From contig MHUY01000021.1 in the NCBI GenBank assembly GCA_001825115.1, positions 1 through 8,003 of the forward strand: a stretch of DNA of 8,003 nucleotides, read 5' to 3'. The translations under genes were made by a program, and so were the position numbers. Shown here piece after piece: positions 1 to 7,108 of this stretch. The DNA is from Candidatus Yonathbacteria bacterium RIFOXYC2_FULL_47_9. GTDB lineage: Bacteria; Patescibacteriota; Minisyncoccia; Phycocordibacterales; UBA1550. A model generated the notes under the pieces. It had not been told where the DNA came from and ran no database searches. It worked only from the letters and a program-made list of their open reading frames with translations. Each line of letters begins with the position of its first letter. Within the stretch, counting starts at the first letter, position 1.

Positions 1-1
1 G

Positions 2-256
2 AAAGCTTCTGAAATCGGAACTATGCCGGCAACATGGGTGGCAGTAAAGTTTTGCTGCTTTAGTGCTCTGATTCACGGCGCACAGTTCGATATCAGTATT
101 TGTGACGACCCCTCCCAGATCATCGGGCGCTATGCCGTTGCTCTGGAAAGTTGCCTGCGAGGGTTTGGCGTCGAGTTCAAGATCTTTGGCGGCATTACTG
201 AAGCTGGGTTCCAACGTCTCGTCGAAATCCAGCAACAAGAACTTGCACCAAGCTGA
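2..256 (+). CDS. C-terminal fragment of an unrecognised protein (5' end outside window)
   Basis: An open frame runs from the window edge to a TGA at 254-256 with no stop, so this is probably the last 84 residues of a longer gene. An internal ATG at 23 would give 77 residues, but no Shine-Dalgarno precedes it. I do not recognise the family. The segment mixes hydrophobic stretches with a Cys-Cys pair near the start and an acidic, Gln-rich tail ending QQQELAPS. Codons often begin with a purine, as in real genes. The codon-aligned antisense frame is also open to the window edge, so the strand is not certain. The + strand is preferred because a strong terminator starts 21 bases after this stop and because the antisense frame has no convincing start. 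Confidence 0.45.
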   Translation, partial: KASEIGTMPATWVAVKFCCFSALIHGAQFDISICDDPSQIIGRYAVALESCLRGFGVEFKIFGGITEAGFQRLVEIQQQELAPS

Positions 257-276
257 ATACACAGTCCATACGTGGC

Positions 277-301
277 AAAAAGCTCACGTGTGGGCTTTTT
301 T
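277..301 (+). terminator. Rho-independent terminator after the leftmost gene
   Basis: A 10-bp stem (277-286 with 291-300, one G.U pair) closes a CGTG loop and is followed by a T-run (296-301). It begins 21 bases after the TGA at 254-256, as expected for the end of that transcript. The 5' arm starts with five A, so it could also stop transcription coming from the other strand. Confidence 0.8.
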
Positions 302-454
302 GTTTGTAATTCACTATGGCAATAAAAGCAAGCGCACATTTCATCTGAACCTCCCATGTAAGTGACATCTATTATTTAAGCTGCCACAAGTGAAGGGAGT
401 TAAAAAATGGGTGTAGTGGGTGCTAGCGGGGCTGATTACTTTTTCGTATCTGCT
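302..454. other. Intergenic stretch, little recognisable content
   Basis: The stretch lies between the terminator and the tRNA promoter and shows no recognisable gene. The only hint of coding is a 30-codon + strand frame, ATG at 407 to TAA at 497-499. It has GGAG at 396-399, seven bases upstream, and would encode a small hydrophobic peptide starting MGVVGASG. That frame runs across the tRNA promoter, so it is probably chance. On the - strand a GGGAGG (349-354 region) precedes short frames that cross the terminator, and these were not accepted either. Confidence 0.4.
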
Positions 455-483
455 CTGGATTTTTTCCAGAAATGGTGTATAAT
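455..483 (+). promoter_or_regulatory. Probable promoter of the tRNA-Glu gene
   Basis: A perfect -10 hexamer TATAAT lies at 478-483. At the standard 17-base spacing the -35 position is CTGGAT (455-460), a poor match to TTGACA, so the call rests on the -10 box and position. Transcription would start near 490, giving a leader of about 17 bases before the tRNA at 508. The -35 region lies in a small inverted repeat, CTGGA (455-459) and TCCAG (465-469). No separate promoter was seen for the nuclease gene downstream, so this one may serve both. Confidence 0.6.
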
Positions 484-507
484 ATCGTTTGTTCGATAAA
501 TCAAATA

Positions 508-582
508 GGCCCTATCGTCTAACGGTTAGGACGGAAGCTTCTCAAGCTTTAAATCGGGGTTCGATTCCCCGTAGGGTCACCA
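508..582 (+). tRNA. tRNA-Glu, anticodon CUC, CCA encoded
   Basis: The sequence folds as a full cloverleaf. The acceptor stem is GGCCCTA with TAGGGTC (one G.U pair). The D stem is GTC with GAC around a TAACGGTTAG loop. The anticodon stem is GAAGC with GCTTT and carries loop TTCTCAA, so the anticodon is CTC at 541-543, reading the Glu codon GAG. The variable region has 4 nt, and the T stem CGGGG/CCCCG carries loop TTCGATT. The discriminator is A and CCA is in the gene (580-582). The next gene starts four bases later, so the two are probably on one primary transcript and separated by tRNA 3' processing. Most bacteria rely on the UUC isoacceptor, so CUC is likely an additional Glu tRNA. Confidence 0.96.
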
Positions 583-586
583 ATTC

Positions 587-2362
587 GTGAGTCACAAACT
601 TTCAAAAATCAAAGTTATAAATTATAAATCTATAATTGAGGAAACTTTTGATTTTTCAGACTACACCGCACTTGTTGGATATAATAATGCAGGAAAATCA
701 AATATTTTAAGTGCTATAAAATGGTTGCTTCAAGGTGGGAGCCTAGACGAGGAGTCTTTTTGTAAAACCAATACACCTATTACTATCGAGGGTGTTATAT
801 CCGGAATAACACCCGACATTCTTTCAAGTGTAGACACTGCACACCAAACGAGTATTGAACCTTATATAATAGCTGAGGAATTAAAAATTAGGAGACATCA
901 AAAAATACCTAAAGATAAAGCAATTAACATTAAGATAGAAGTATTTGACGGCACTGAATGGAGGCCTAATCCAAGCGGCATAGATAACGCGATAAAATCA
1001 CTTTTTCCTGAACCTATTCAAATAGGAGCAATGGAAAACGCGGAAGAAGACGTAAGTAAGCCAAAAGCTGGCACGACAATTGCAAAGTTATTAGCAGAAA
1101 TTATTGGGCCAATTGAAACCCAGTATGGAACAGAGGTCAAAGAAGCTCTTACTCGTGTTAAAGGCCTCCTAAGCGCCGATGGTGATGCCCGTGTTGAGGA
1201 ACTAACGAACTTTGATACACAAGTAAACAGCAAGATTGATTCTTTTTTCCCTGGTATAAACATCAAAATTCATATACCAACCCCCGAATTAAAAGAGGTT
1301 TTTAATAAAGGAACGATTAAGGTGTACGAGGAACAACTACTAGACGGGCGGGACGTCTCATCTCTTGGTCGTGGGGCACAAAGATCTATACAAATGGCAT
1401 TAATTCAACACTTAGCCGAGTTAAAAAGAGGAGGTCAAACAGCAACAACCAACACACTACTACTTATAGATGAGCCTGAGCTATATCTTCACCCCCAGGC
1501 AATCGAAATAGTCAGGGACTCGTTAAAAAAACTTTCAACCCAAGGTTATCAAGTTATTTTTTCTACACACTCCCCAATGATGGTAACATCGGAAGATATT
1601 GCCAATACTGTACTTATAAGGAAAGATGCTGCGAAAGGTACCCATGCTCGCAAGACATTGGGCTCAGCTATTACACAAATTGAAGCTAATGTTACTAGCC
1701 AACTTGAATTACTTTTTTCGCTAACTAATTCAAGTCAAGTACTGTTTTCAGAAAAAATAATACTTGCAGAAGGTACAACGGAGAAAAGAATTTTGCCTGC
1801 AATTGTTCGTGAAGTAACTGGCAAAACGTTAGGGCTGCATAAATGTGCCTTAATCCAACAAGGGGGCGTAGATAACACAAAAAAATCTATGGACATTTTT
1901 AAGATTATGGACTTGCCTGTAAAAGCAGTGGTTGATTTGGACTATGCGTTTCGCGGGGCAGTTAATCATGGTTTTTTGGAAAATACCGATACTGATATAC
2001 AGGCTTGCTTGAAACATTTAAAAGAGATTGCGGCGGATAAAAATATTGCCCTAGAACCTGGAACCAACCTGCCTACCAAAAAACATACCGATGGGACTTT
2101 TGGGATACGCCCAAGTGATGCTTTTGAAATATTAGCTTCTGAAAAACAGATTGAGAGAAACCTGAAAAATATTCATGATAAATTACTACTAAAAAATATC
2201 TGGATCTGGGAAACTGGGGCAATTGAAAAGCCCCTAGGGTTAGGGTCAAAAAGCGAGAAGGAGTGGGCTCAATTTTGTGAAAATCTAAATAAAAATAAAT
2301 TAGAAAAAACAGCAGCAGATGCTACTGAGATTACAGAATGTATAACATGGTTATTATTATAG
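587..2362 (+). CDS. OLD-family ATP-dependent endonuclease (ABC-type ATPase plus TOPRIM nuclease)
   Basis: This 591-residue protein has the full OLD layout. The N-terminal ABC/SMC-like ATPase has Walker A GYNNAGKS (31-38), signature SLGRGAQRS (259-267), Walker B LLLIDEPELY (291-300) and the H-loop STHSP (326-330, His328). A C-terminal TOPRIM nuclease domain follows, with Glu395 in LAEGTTEK and the DLD pair Asp450/Asp452 as likely metal ligands. Family members use ATP-gated dimers to cut DNA, and several defend against phage. No UvrD-like helicase gene is adjacent, so it resembles stand-alone class 1 OLD rather than a Gabija GajA/GajB pair. The GTG at 587 is the only reasonable start: the frame is closed by a TAG at 572-574 inside the tRNA, and conserved sequence begins by residue 7. 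No Shine-Dalgarno is visible. The gene is clearly AT-richer than its neighbours (1261-1320 is 30% GC, 6301-6360 is 55%), which suggests acquisition. It ends tail to tail with murF. Confidence 0.9.
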   Translation: MSHKLSKIKVINYKSIIEETFDFSDYTALVGYNNAGKSNILSAIKWLLQGGSLDEESFCKTNTPITIEGVISGITPDILSSVDTAHQTSIEPYIIAEELKIRRHQKIPKDKAINIKIEVFDGTEWRPNPSGIDNAIKSLFPEPIQIGAMENAEEDVSKPKAGTTIAKLLAEIIGPIETQYGTEVKEALTRVKGLLSADGDARVEELTNFDTQVNSKIDSFFPGINIKIHIPTPELKEVFNKGTIKVYEEQLLDGRDVSSLGRGAQRSIQMALIQHLAELKRGGQTATTNTLLLIDEPELYLHPQAIEIVRDSLKKLSTQGYQVIFSTHSPMMVTSEDIANTVLIRKDAAKGTHARKTLGSAITQIEANVTSQLELLFSLTNSSQVLFSEKIILAEGTTEKRILPAIVREVTGKTLGLHKCALIQQGGVDNTKKSMDIFKIMDLPVKAVVDLDYAFRGAVNHGFLENTDTDIQACLKHLKEIAADKNIALEPGTNLPTKKHTDGTFGIRPSDAFEILASEKQIERNLKNIHDKLLLKNIWIWETGAIEKPLGLGSKSEKEWAQFCENLNKNKLEKTAADATEITECITWLLL

Positions 2363-2431
2363 CTACTTACAAACAAGAGTAATCAAGTACTTGTAAATAA
2401 AACAGTACCACCTAGCTAGCACACCAAAGAC
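2363..2431. other. Intergenic gap between convergent genes, with a 10-bp palindrome
   Basis: These 69 bases separate the stops of the nuclease gene and murF. They hold a perfect palindrome, CAAGTACTTG (2384-2393), and a weak AT-only inverted repeat, TTACAA (2367-2372) with TTGTAA (2391-2396). Neither has a GC-rich stem plus T-run, so no convincing terminator serves either gene here. No copy of the tRNA 3' end is present, so there is no sign of a right attachment site. Confidence 0.4.
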
Positions 2432-3724
2432 CTACGCTTTCGCCTTCCACTCGTCTTCTTGGCGGACGAGGAGGGTTCCTGCATTTTCAGGATGTGCCAT
2501 TATTTCCTCTACGGTGCGCTCCATGCGCATTGATTGCGAGCCTTTAATGAGGATGACGTCCCCTTCGCCTATCACGCTTTCGAGGTGTTTGCCGGCGACG
2601 CGGGCATCGTCAAACTCGATCAAGTTTTTCTCACTCATATCGTTTTCGAGAGCGCCCTCGATAATGTACTTTGCGCGGGGGCCGACAGCGAGAATGAGAT
2701 CGGCATTCTTTGCAGCGAGAGCGCCAAGTTTTTTATGTTCCTCCATCGTAAATTTTCCGAGCTCGAGCATATCGCCAAGGACCGCTATTTTTTTACCCTT
2801 TGTTTTAATACCACCGAGAACCTCGACTGCGGCGGCGGCGGCAATAGGTGACGCGTTGTAGGTGTCGTCGATGATCGTCGCACCCTTGAGTGCGGGAATG
2901 ACACGCATACGTCCTGCAGGGCTCTCGTAGGCCGCGAGGGCACCCACCATATCCACAATATTGAGCTTGAGGTGTACGCCGAGGGCGAGAGCTGCCAGGG
3001 CGCTGTACACCGGCTGAACACCAAGCACGCCGGACATATTGACCGGGAACACATTGCCGTCGTATTCGAGCTTGAATGTCGTGCCAACGGGTAAACCGCC
3101 CTCATAGGCGATCTTCATATTGGTTGCGCGGAACATAGCGCTCTCGGAAAAACCGTAGGTGATGGACTTTGCCTTTGTCTTGTCACGGAGGGCAAGTACG
3201 CGTTCATCATCGGCATTCACAATGAGCATACCGGTAGGCTGAAGGGCTTTAACGAGCTCAGTCTTTTCCTCAAAAACCTCGGCGGGAGATTTGAAAAATT
3301 CCACATGCACGGGCACATCACCAAATCGTGTTATCACCGCAACATTGGGTACGAGCCATTTGGTCACGCGGGCAATATCGCCCGGCTTGTCGGCACCTAC
3401 CTCGAGCACGAGCCATTTGGGATAGTGTTCGCGAATGAGGACAAGGAGTAGTCCGTGAAAAATGGTACTGAGCCAAAGAAACGGGTTTGACCATGCATTG
3501 CCACGACCAAGAATCGTAAGAGGAAGACCAATCTCACTATTGAAACTTTTTGCGGTCTTGCGCGCGACGAGAGACTTTTCTACTACGGCAAAAATAGCAT
3601 CCTTGGTCGACGTCTTGCCCACACTTCCTGTAATGGCAATGACCTTTGGTTTATATTTCTTGAGAACGAGTTTCGCCTCTGCCTCAAGGATATTGGCAAT
3701 GATATTTCGTGCTATTGATTTCAT
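2432..3724 (-). CDS. murF: MurF-like UDP-MurNAc-tripeptide:D-Ala-D-Ala ligase lacking the N-terminal domain
   Basis: This Mur ligase adds D-Ala-D-Ala to the UDP-MurNAc-tripeptide in the cytoplasm, using ATP. In numbering from the upstream ATG at 3748, it has the P-loop TGSVGKTST (40-48), LEVGADKPGDI with Glu116, PAGR (277-280), DDTYNASP (294-301), GDMLELG (325-331) and GSQSMRMER (403-411). In typical MurF the P-loop sits near residue 100, after a domain that grips the UDP part. Here it is at 41, so that domain is absent. A hydrophobic stretch (about 88-106) precedes LEVGAD and may touch the membrane. I chose the ATG at 3724 (430 residues) because it lies one base after the ftsI stop, matching the tight junctions elsewhere in the operon. 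The ATG at 3748 (438 residues) would overlap ftsI by 23 bases. Neither has a Shine-Dalgarno. It is the last dcw gene in the window. Other Mur ligases are possible, but the DDTYNASP and GDMLELG motifs favour MurF. Confidence 0.9.
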   Translation of the reverse strand: MKSIARNIIANILEAEAKLVLKKYKPKVIAITGSVGKTSTKDAIFAVVEKSLVARKTAKSFNSEIGLPLTILGRGNAWSNPFLWLSTIFHGLLLVLIREHYPKWLVLEVGADKPGDIARVTKWLVPNVAVITRFGDVPVHVEFFKSPAEVFEEKTELVKALQPTGMLIVNADDERVLALRDKTKAKSITYGFSESAMFRATNMKIAYEGGLPVGTTFKLEYDGNVFPVNMSGVLGVQPVYSALAALALGVHLKLNIVDMVGALAAYESPAGRMRVIPALKGATIIDDTYNASPIAAAAAVEVLGGIKTKGKKIAVLGDMLELGKFTMEEHKKLGALAAKNADLILAVGPRAKYIIEGALENDMSEKNLIEFDDARVAGKHLESVIGEGDVILIKGSQSMRMERTVEEIMAHPENAGTLLVRQEDEWKAKA

Positions 3725-3725
3725 G

Positions 3726-5438
3726 TTATCGGTCGGGCGGTATTTCATAATAGTTTAGCAGAAATTTCGTGATCTGCATAAACGGCTCAGAAAGGGTGTG
3801 GGATGCATATTGCTCCCCGCGTGGGTTTTTCACCGCAAGGAATACAATAAATTTTGGGTCATAGGAAGGGAAATACCCAAAGAATGTATGAAGGTAGTCA
3901 GACTTTGAATATACACCGTTTTCGACCAGCTGTGCCGTGCCCGTCTTTGCGGCAATACTGTAGTGCTCCTGCTTCAAAGTGCCACCGAGGAGCGCCTTGT
4001 CGACAACGACAGTGAGCATACGCGATATCTCCTCGGATGTTTCTTTTTTCAGGACGCGACGCTCCCCACCCGGCACAAAGTCACGCGTGAGGCCAAGTCC
4101 GTATTCAGTACGCTTTACCACATGGGGTGTCACCAACACGCCGCCGTTCGCGAGGACCGAGAGTGCGCGAATCGTTTCAATCGGTGTCATTGAAACACCC
4201 TGACCAAATGATGCTGTCGCGTACTCGATATCACGCGGACTATCAAGGTTCCCTATTTGCCCTACGCCTTCGTTGGGTAGGTCTATCCCCGTCTCTTCGC
4301 CGAGACCATATGCTTTGAAATAGCTGCGGAAGCGATCCTTACCGAGACGCTCCATAACGAACATCGTTCCCGTGTTGAGGGACTGATTGAGTATTTCCTG
4401 AACCGGCACAACACCGCGTGCCTTACCGTCGTAATTTGAAATACGTTTGGTGTTGACGATACGAAACCCTTTGTCGTCAAATGTTGTTGAAGCCGTCACC
4501 ACCCCCGCATCGATCCCTGCCGCTACCGTAAGAGGTTTAATAATAGAGCCCATCTCATACACACCTTCGACGAGCGGATTTACAAAAACTCCCTGGTTCT
4601 TTTCTTTCGAGAAGTTGTTGGGGTCAAAGCTAGGCGTAGCACCCATAGCATATATCTCCCCTGTTTTAGGATTCATAATGATACCCATCGCGCCCGTTGC
4701 ATCATACTTTTTCAACACATCATCAGTGAGCACGCGCTCGAGCATACCCTGCACCGTTGGCTCGATGGTGGTCACCAAGTCGCCCTCTCGCTCGCGATCA
4801 GAGAGAATTGCTTTGCCTGGCTTTAAAAAGAGATCAGCAAAGAAGCTCGATGAAGCATCATCTCCTGTGCGCACGAGTGTCTCATTATAGTAGCGCTCAA
4901 GCCCATAGCGCCCTGATATAGTATCGCCATTTGACCCTACAAAGCCTAGAACATGCGCCGCAGTCTTGTTGCCTGGATAAAAACGCTTCTTATCTTTTTT
5001 CAAAATGACGCCTTTTTCACCCAGCGCTTTGATGCCCGCTATTTCCTTTTCAGATAAATGCTTGGCGACTTCTTCGTATTGATCACCCTTGCGCGACGCA
5101 CGAGCAATAAGATCCTCACGATCAAAAGTAACGTATGCCGCAAGCTTGTCGGCAAGAGCTGCTGGATTTACTACCTTGGTGGGATCTATCGCCAGTGTGT
5201 AGTCAGGGATGACGGTTGCAGCAGATATCGTACGGCCCGTTTTTTCACTAAAAAATATCGTCCCGCGGTCAAATGACCCGCCGGACGGCAACGTATACTG
5301 GCGCTCAGCTTTGTCGCGATACACCTCACCACGGGCAATCTGCACATAACCAAGCTTTGCCACCAGTACAAGGGCAACAAGAAGCACCCCTACATTTAAA
5401 AACCAAACATTCTCAAGTGGTCCACCCTTTTTAGCCAT
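3726..5438 (-). CDS. ftsI: FtsI / PBP3-type septal peptidoglycan transpeptidase (class B PBP)
   Basis: This 570-residue bitopic protein would cross-link peptidoglycan at the division septum. One membrane helix lies at about 12-29 after a short cytoplasmic tail starting MAKKGG. The non-catalytic pedestal/dimerisation domain runs from about 45 to 215, and the transpeptidase domain from about 245 to 560. The three active-site motifs are intact: SIIK with nucleophile Ser298 and Lys301, SLN (353-355), and KTGT (498-501). No PASTA repeats follow, and the protein ends shortly after the catalytic domain. The segment after the helix reads DRGTIFF (57-63), unlike the usual RGxIxDRxG, which I take as a lineage trait. 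The start is set by TAATG, where the ftsL-like stop and this ATG share one base, so translation is probably coupled. No Shine-Dalgarno is seen. RodA-partner PBP2 is less likely given the dcw setting and the size. Confidence 0.95.
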   Translation of the reverse strand: MAKKGGPLENVWFLNVGVLLVALVLVAKLGYVQIARGEVYRDKAERQYTLPSGGSFDRGTIFFSEKTGRTISAATVIPDYTLAIDPTKVVNPAALADKLAAYVTFDREDLIARASRKGDQYEEVAKHLSEKEIAGIKALGEKGVILKKDKKRFYPGNKTAAHVLGFVGSNGDTISGRYGLERYYNETLVRTGDDASSSFFADLFLKPGKAILSDREREGDLVTTIEPTVQGMLERVLTDDVLKKYDATGAMGIIMNPKTGEIYAMGATPSFDPNNFSKEKNQGVFVNPLVEGVYEMGSIIKPLTVAAGIDAGVVTASTTFDDKGFRIVNTKRISNYDGKARGVVPVQEILNQSLNTGTMFVMERLGKDRFRSYFKAYGLGEETGIDLPNEGVGQIGNLDSPRDIEYATASFGQGVSMTPIETIRALSVLANGGVLVTPHVVKRTEYGLGLTRDFVPGGERRVLKKETSEEISRMLTVVVDKALLGGTLKQEHYSIAAKTGTAQLVENGVYSKSDYLHTFFGYFPSYDPKFIVFLAVKNPRGEQYASHTLSEPFMQITKFLLNYYEIPPDR

Positions 5439-5743
5439 TAGCGTGCGAGCGAGATCTTGGTACCGGTATTGCCGGCAAACTTTACGGCAACTTCCTTAAG
5501 CCCAAGCCCCTCTGCATACGCAAGGGTGACCGAGTTCTGAAGCCCAAGGTATTCTGCTTCTAGGGCACCCGTCTGTGCAGCAAGCTCACGTACTGCACTT
5601 GCGGTACGGTCGCGTTCTACTACATTCAATGTCAACGAGAGTACTGAGTAGAGATAGAATGAAATGGCGATCGCGAAAAATGAGGCGAATGCCCAAAACA
5701 ATTTTCGTTCGATGTTATTGAGGTCTAGTACTTTTGTGGTCAT
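5438..5743 (-). CDS. ftsL: FtsL-like small bitopic division protein
   Basis: The product is a 101-residue protein with a short N-terminal cytoplasmic tail, one strongly hydrophobic helix (about 14-38), a charged and Leu-containing stretch likely to form a coiled coil (about 41-72), and a small C-terminal part with the AEGLGLKEV segment. This size and layout, and a place between rsmH and ftsI, are those of FtsL, which helps recruit and activate the septal FtsW/FtsI synthase. FtsL sequences diverge strongly, so the assignment depends mostly on topology and context. The gene starts 12 bases after rsmH with no clear Shine-Dalgarno and overlaps ftsI by one base. A DivIC/FtsB-like protein is the main alternative. 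Confidence 0.75.
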   Translation of the reverse strand: MTTKVLDLNNIERKLFWAFASFFAIAISFYLYSVLSLTLNVVERDRTASAVRELAAQTGALEAEYLGLQNSVTLAYAEGLGLKEVAVKFAGNTGTKISLAR

Positions 5744-5755
5744 GGTGTTTAATAA

Positions 5756-6652
5756 TTAATTTTTCTGAATGATGCGTAATTTTGAACTGCGTGATTTGGG
5801 GTTGCGCGCAAGCTCTTCTTCTCCGGGAGTCAAAGGCTTTTTGGTAATGATCGTACCTGTCCCCTCTTCTCCTTGTTTTTTAAAAAATTCTTTGACGATG
5901 CGGTCTTCGAGGCTGTGAAAAGAGATGACCGCCATACGTCCGCCCGGTTTGAGTCGCTCAAAGCCTTTTGCGAGGCCTTCGCGAAGTGCACCGAGTTCGT
6001 CGTTAACCGCGATGCGGATTGCCTGAAAGGTCTTTGTTGCTGGATGCACCCTGCCGTGGCGTGCAAATGCAGGAATGGCCTTTTCAACGACCTCCGCAAG
6101 CTCGGTTGTGGTCTCGATGGGTTTTACCATGCGGGCTGCAACAATTGCGTTGGCGATACGCCATGCGAATCGTTCTTCACCGTAACCCGTAATGATATCC
6201 GTGAGACTGTCTGCCGCCCACTCATTCACGATCTCGTACGCCGTGAGATCACCCTCTTTCGGCGCTGTTTTAAAAGTCATGAGGAGCGGCTCGTCACGCT
6301 TGAAAGAAAACCCTCTGCCTGACCCTTCGAGCTGAAGGTTCGAGAGGCCGATGTCGAGGAGAACCCTGTCAACGAGCGGGTATCCTGCGTCGTCGAGCAC
6401 ACGGTCGAGGTTTCTGAAATTACCTAGGGCGAATATCTTTTTTGCGGCGTAGGGGGCGAGACGTACTTGTGCCTTAGCGAGCGCCTGTGCGTCCTCGTCT
6501 GTGCCAATATATACGCCATGCGCACCGATCTGCTTCAAGATCTCCTCGCTGTGTCCGCCGAGCCCGACCGTGCCTTCAAAGACATGGTCAGCTTCGCGGA
6601 GGGCAAGCCCTTCAAGTGTTTCGTGTAAAAGAACTGAGATGTGTTCGGGCAT
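5756..6652 (-). CDS. rsmH: 16S rRNA (cytosine-1402-N4)-methyltransferase RsmH (MraW)
   Basis: This SAM-dependent enzyme methylates N4 of C1402 in the 16S rRNA decoding centre. Its 298 residues are close to the usual size of about 310. Family motifs appear in order: VLLHE (7-11), SAM-binding GTVGLGGHS (27-35), acidic TDED (51-54), LLDIGLSNLQL (98-108), GYGEERFAWRIA (156-167), HPATKTFQAIRI (203-214) and ISFHSLEDRIVK (243-254). The C-terminal NPKSRSSKLR (284-293) is also typical. Changes from the common pattern are Glu26 for Asp before GT, SN for SS in GLSS, and PLLMTF (122-127) where many bacteria have PLDMRM. The ATG at 6652 lies three bases after the mraZ stop. A GGAG at 6664-6667 is 11 bases upstream, slightly far for a Shine-Dalgarno, so coupling to mraZ is likely. 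Confidence 0.96.
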   Translation of the reverse strand: MPEHISVLLHETLEGLALREADHVFEGTVGLGGHSEEILKQIGAHGVYIGTDEDAQALAKAQVRLAPYAAKKIFALGNFRNLDRVLDDAGYPLVDRVLLDIGLSNLQLEGSGRGFSFKRDEPLLMTFKTAPKEGDLTAYEIVNEWAADSLTDIITGYGEERFAWRIANAIVAARMVKPIETTTELAEVVEKAIPAFARHGRVHPATKTFQAIRIAVNDELGALREGLAKGFERLKPGGRMAVISFHSLEDRIVKEFFKKQGEEGTGTIITKKPLTPGEEELARNPKSRSSKLRIIQKN

Positions 6653-6655
6653 GAT

Positions 6656-7090
6656 TTACAAAACTCCAATCTCACCCAATTTCTCTGCAAGCACATCGGC
6701 CTGCTTCTCGATGCGACCCTTGTACTCACTCCAAACGGTTTCGTTCCAGAGCTCGACGCGATCGTGCACCCCGATGACGGATACTTGGGTCTTTAATCCT
6801 GCGAAGTCTTTCAAAAAATCAGGAACCAAGATACGACCGATCGAATCAATATCACTCTCGACGGCACCGGCGAGCATAAAGCGTCCGAATCCGCGTGTGT
6901 CAGCCTGCCCCATTGGCAAGTCGGCAAGCTTATCAGAAACTTTTTGCCATGTCTTCATCGGATACACAAAGAGACAGTTGTCGAGCCCGCGCGTGATCAC
7001 CACTTTTTTGCCCAGTTCCTTACGAAACTTGGCAGGAAGCGCGATACGCTTCTTTGGGTCGAGGGTGTGTATGTATTCTCCGATTAACAT
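6656..7090 (-). CDS. mraZ: MraZ, transcriptional regulator of the dcw operon
   Basis: MraZ is a ring-forming DNA-binding protein that represses its own dcw operon in the bacteria studied. The sequence has two SpoVT/AbrB-like repeats. Counting from the ATG at 7117, repeat 1 holds GEYIHTLDPKKR with the DxxxR motif D20-R24, and repeat 2 holds ESDIDSIGRILVP with D91-R95. I chose the ATG at 7090 (144 residues, MLIGEYIHTLD) because MraZ proteins normally begin right at this block. An in-frame ATG at 7117 would add MKWNTHEIA, but those codons coincide with the proposed operator boxes and would leave almost no 5' leader after the promoter. No Shine-Dalgarno is clear at either start. It is the first gene of the operon, three bases before rsmH, and its own control region lies directly upstream. 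Confidence 0.95.
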   Translation of the reverse strand: MLIGEYIHTLDPKKRIALPAKFRKELGKKVVITRGLDNCLFVYPMKTWQKVSDKLADLPMGQADTRGFGRFMLAGAVESDIDSIGRILVPDFLKDFAGLKTQVSVIGVHDRVELWNETVWSEYKGRIEKQADVLAEKLGEIGVL

Positions 7091-7108
7091 TGCAATTTCA
7101 TGGGTATT

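Noticed and set aside
130..357. A - strand frame of 75 codons (MGGSDEMCACFYCHSE...) with a GGGAGG nearby
   Set aside because: It runs through the terminator at 277-301 and then antisense to the + strand frame, with odd Cys/Trp/Arg-rich composition. The GGGAGG lies inside the frame rather than ahead of its first ATG.
587..2362. A Gabija system (GajA/GajB)
   Set aside because: The protein resembles GajA in layout, but no UvrD-like helicase gene is adjacent in the window.
2363..2431. A right attachment site repeating the tRNA 3' end
   Set aside because: Only a loose resemblance (tagcacacca against tagggtcacca) was found. No run long enough to be an att core is present.
4447..4890. A 147-codon + strand open frame
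   Set aside because: It is antisense to the catalytic domain of ftsI and has no start signal of its own.
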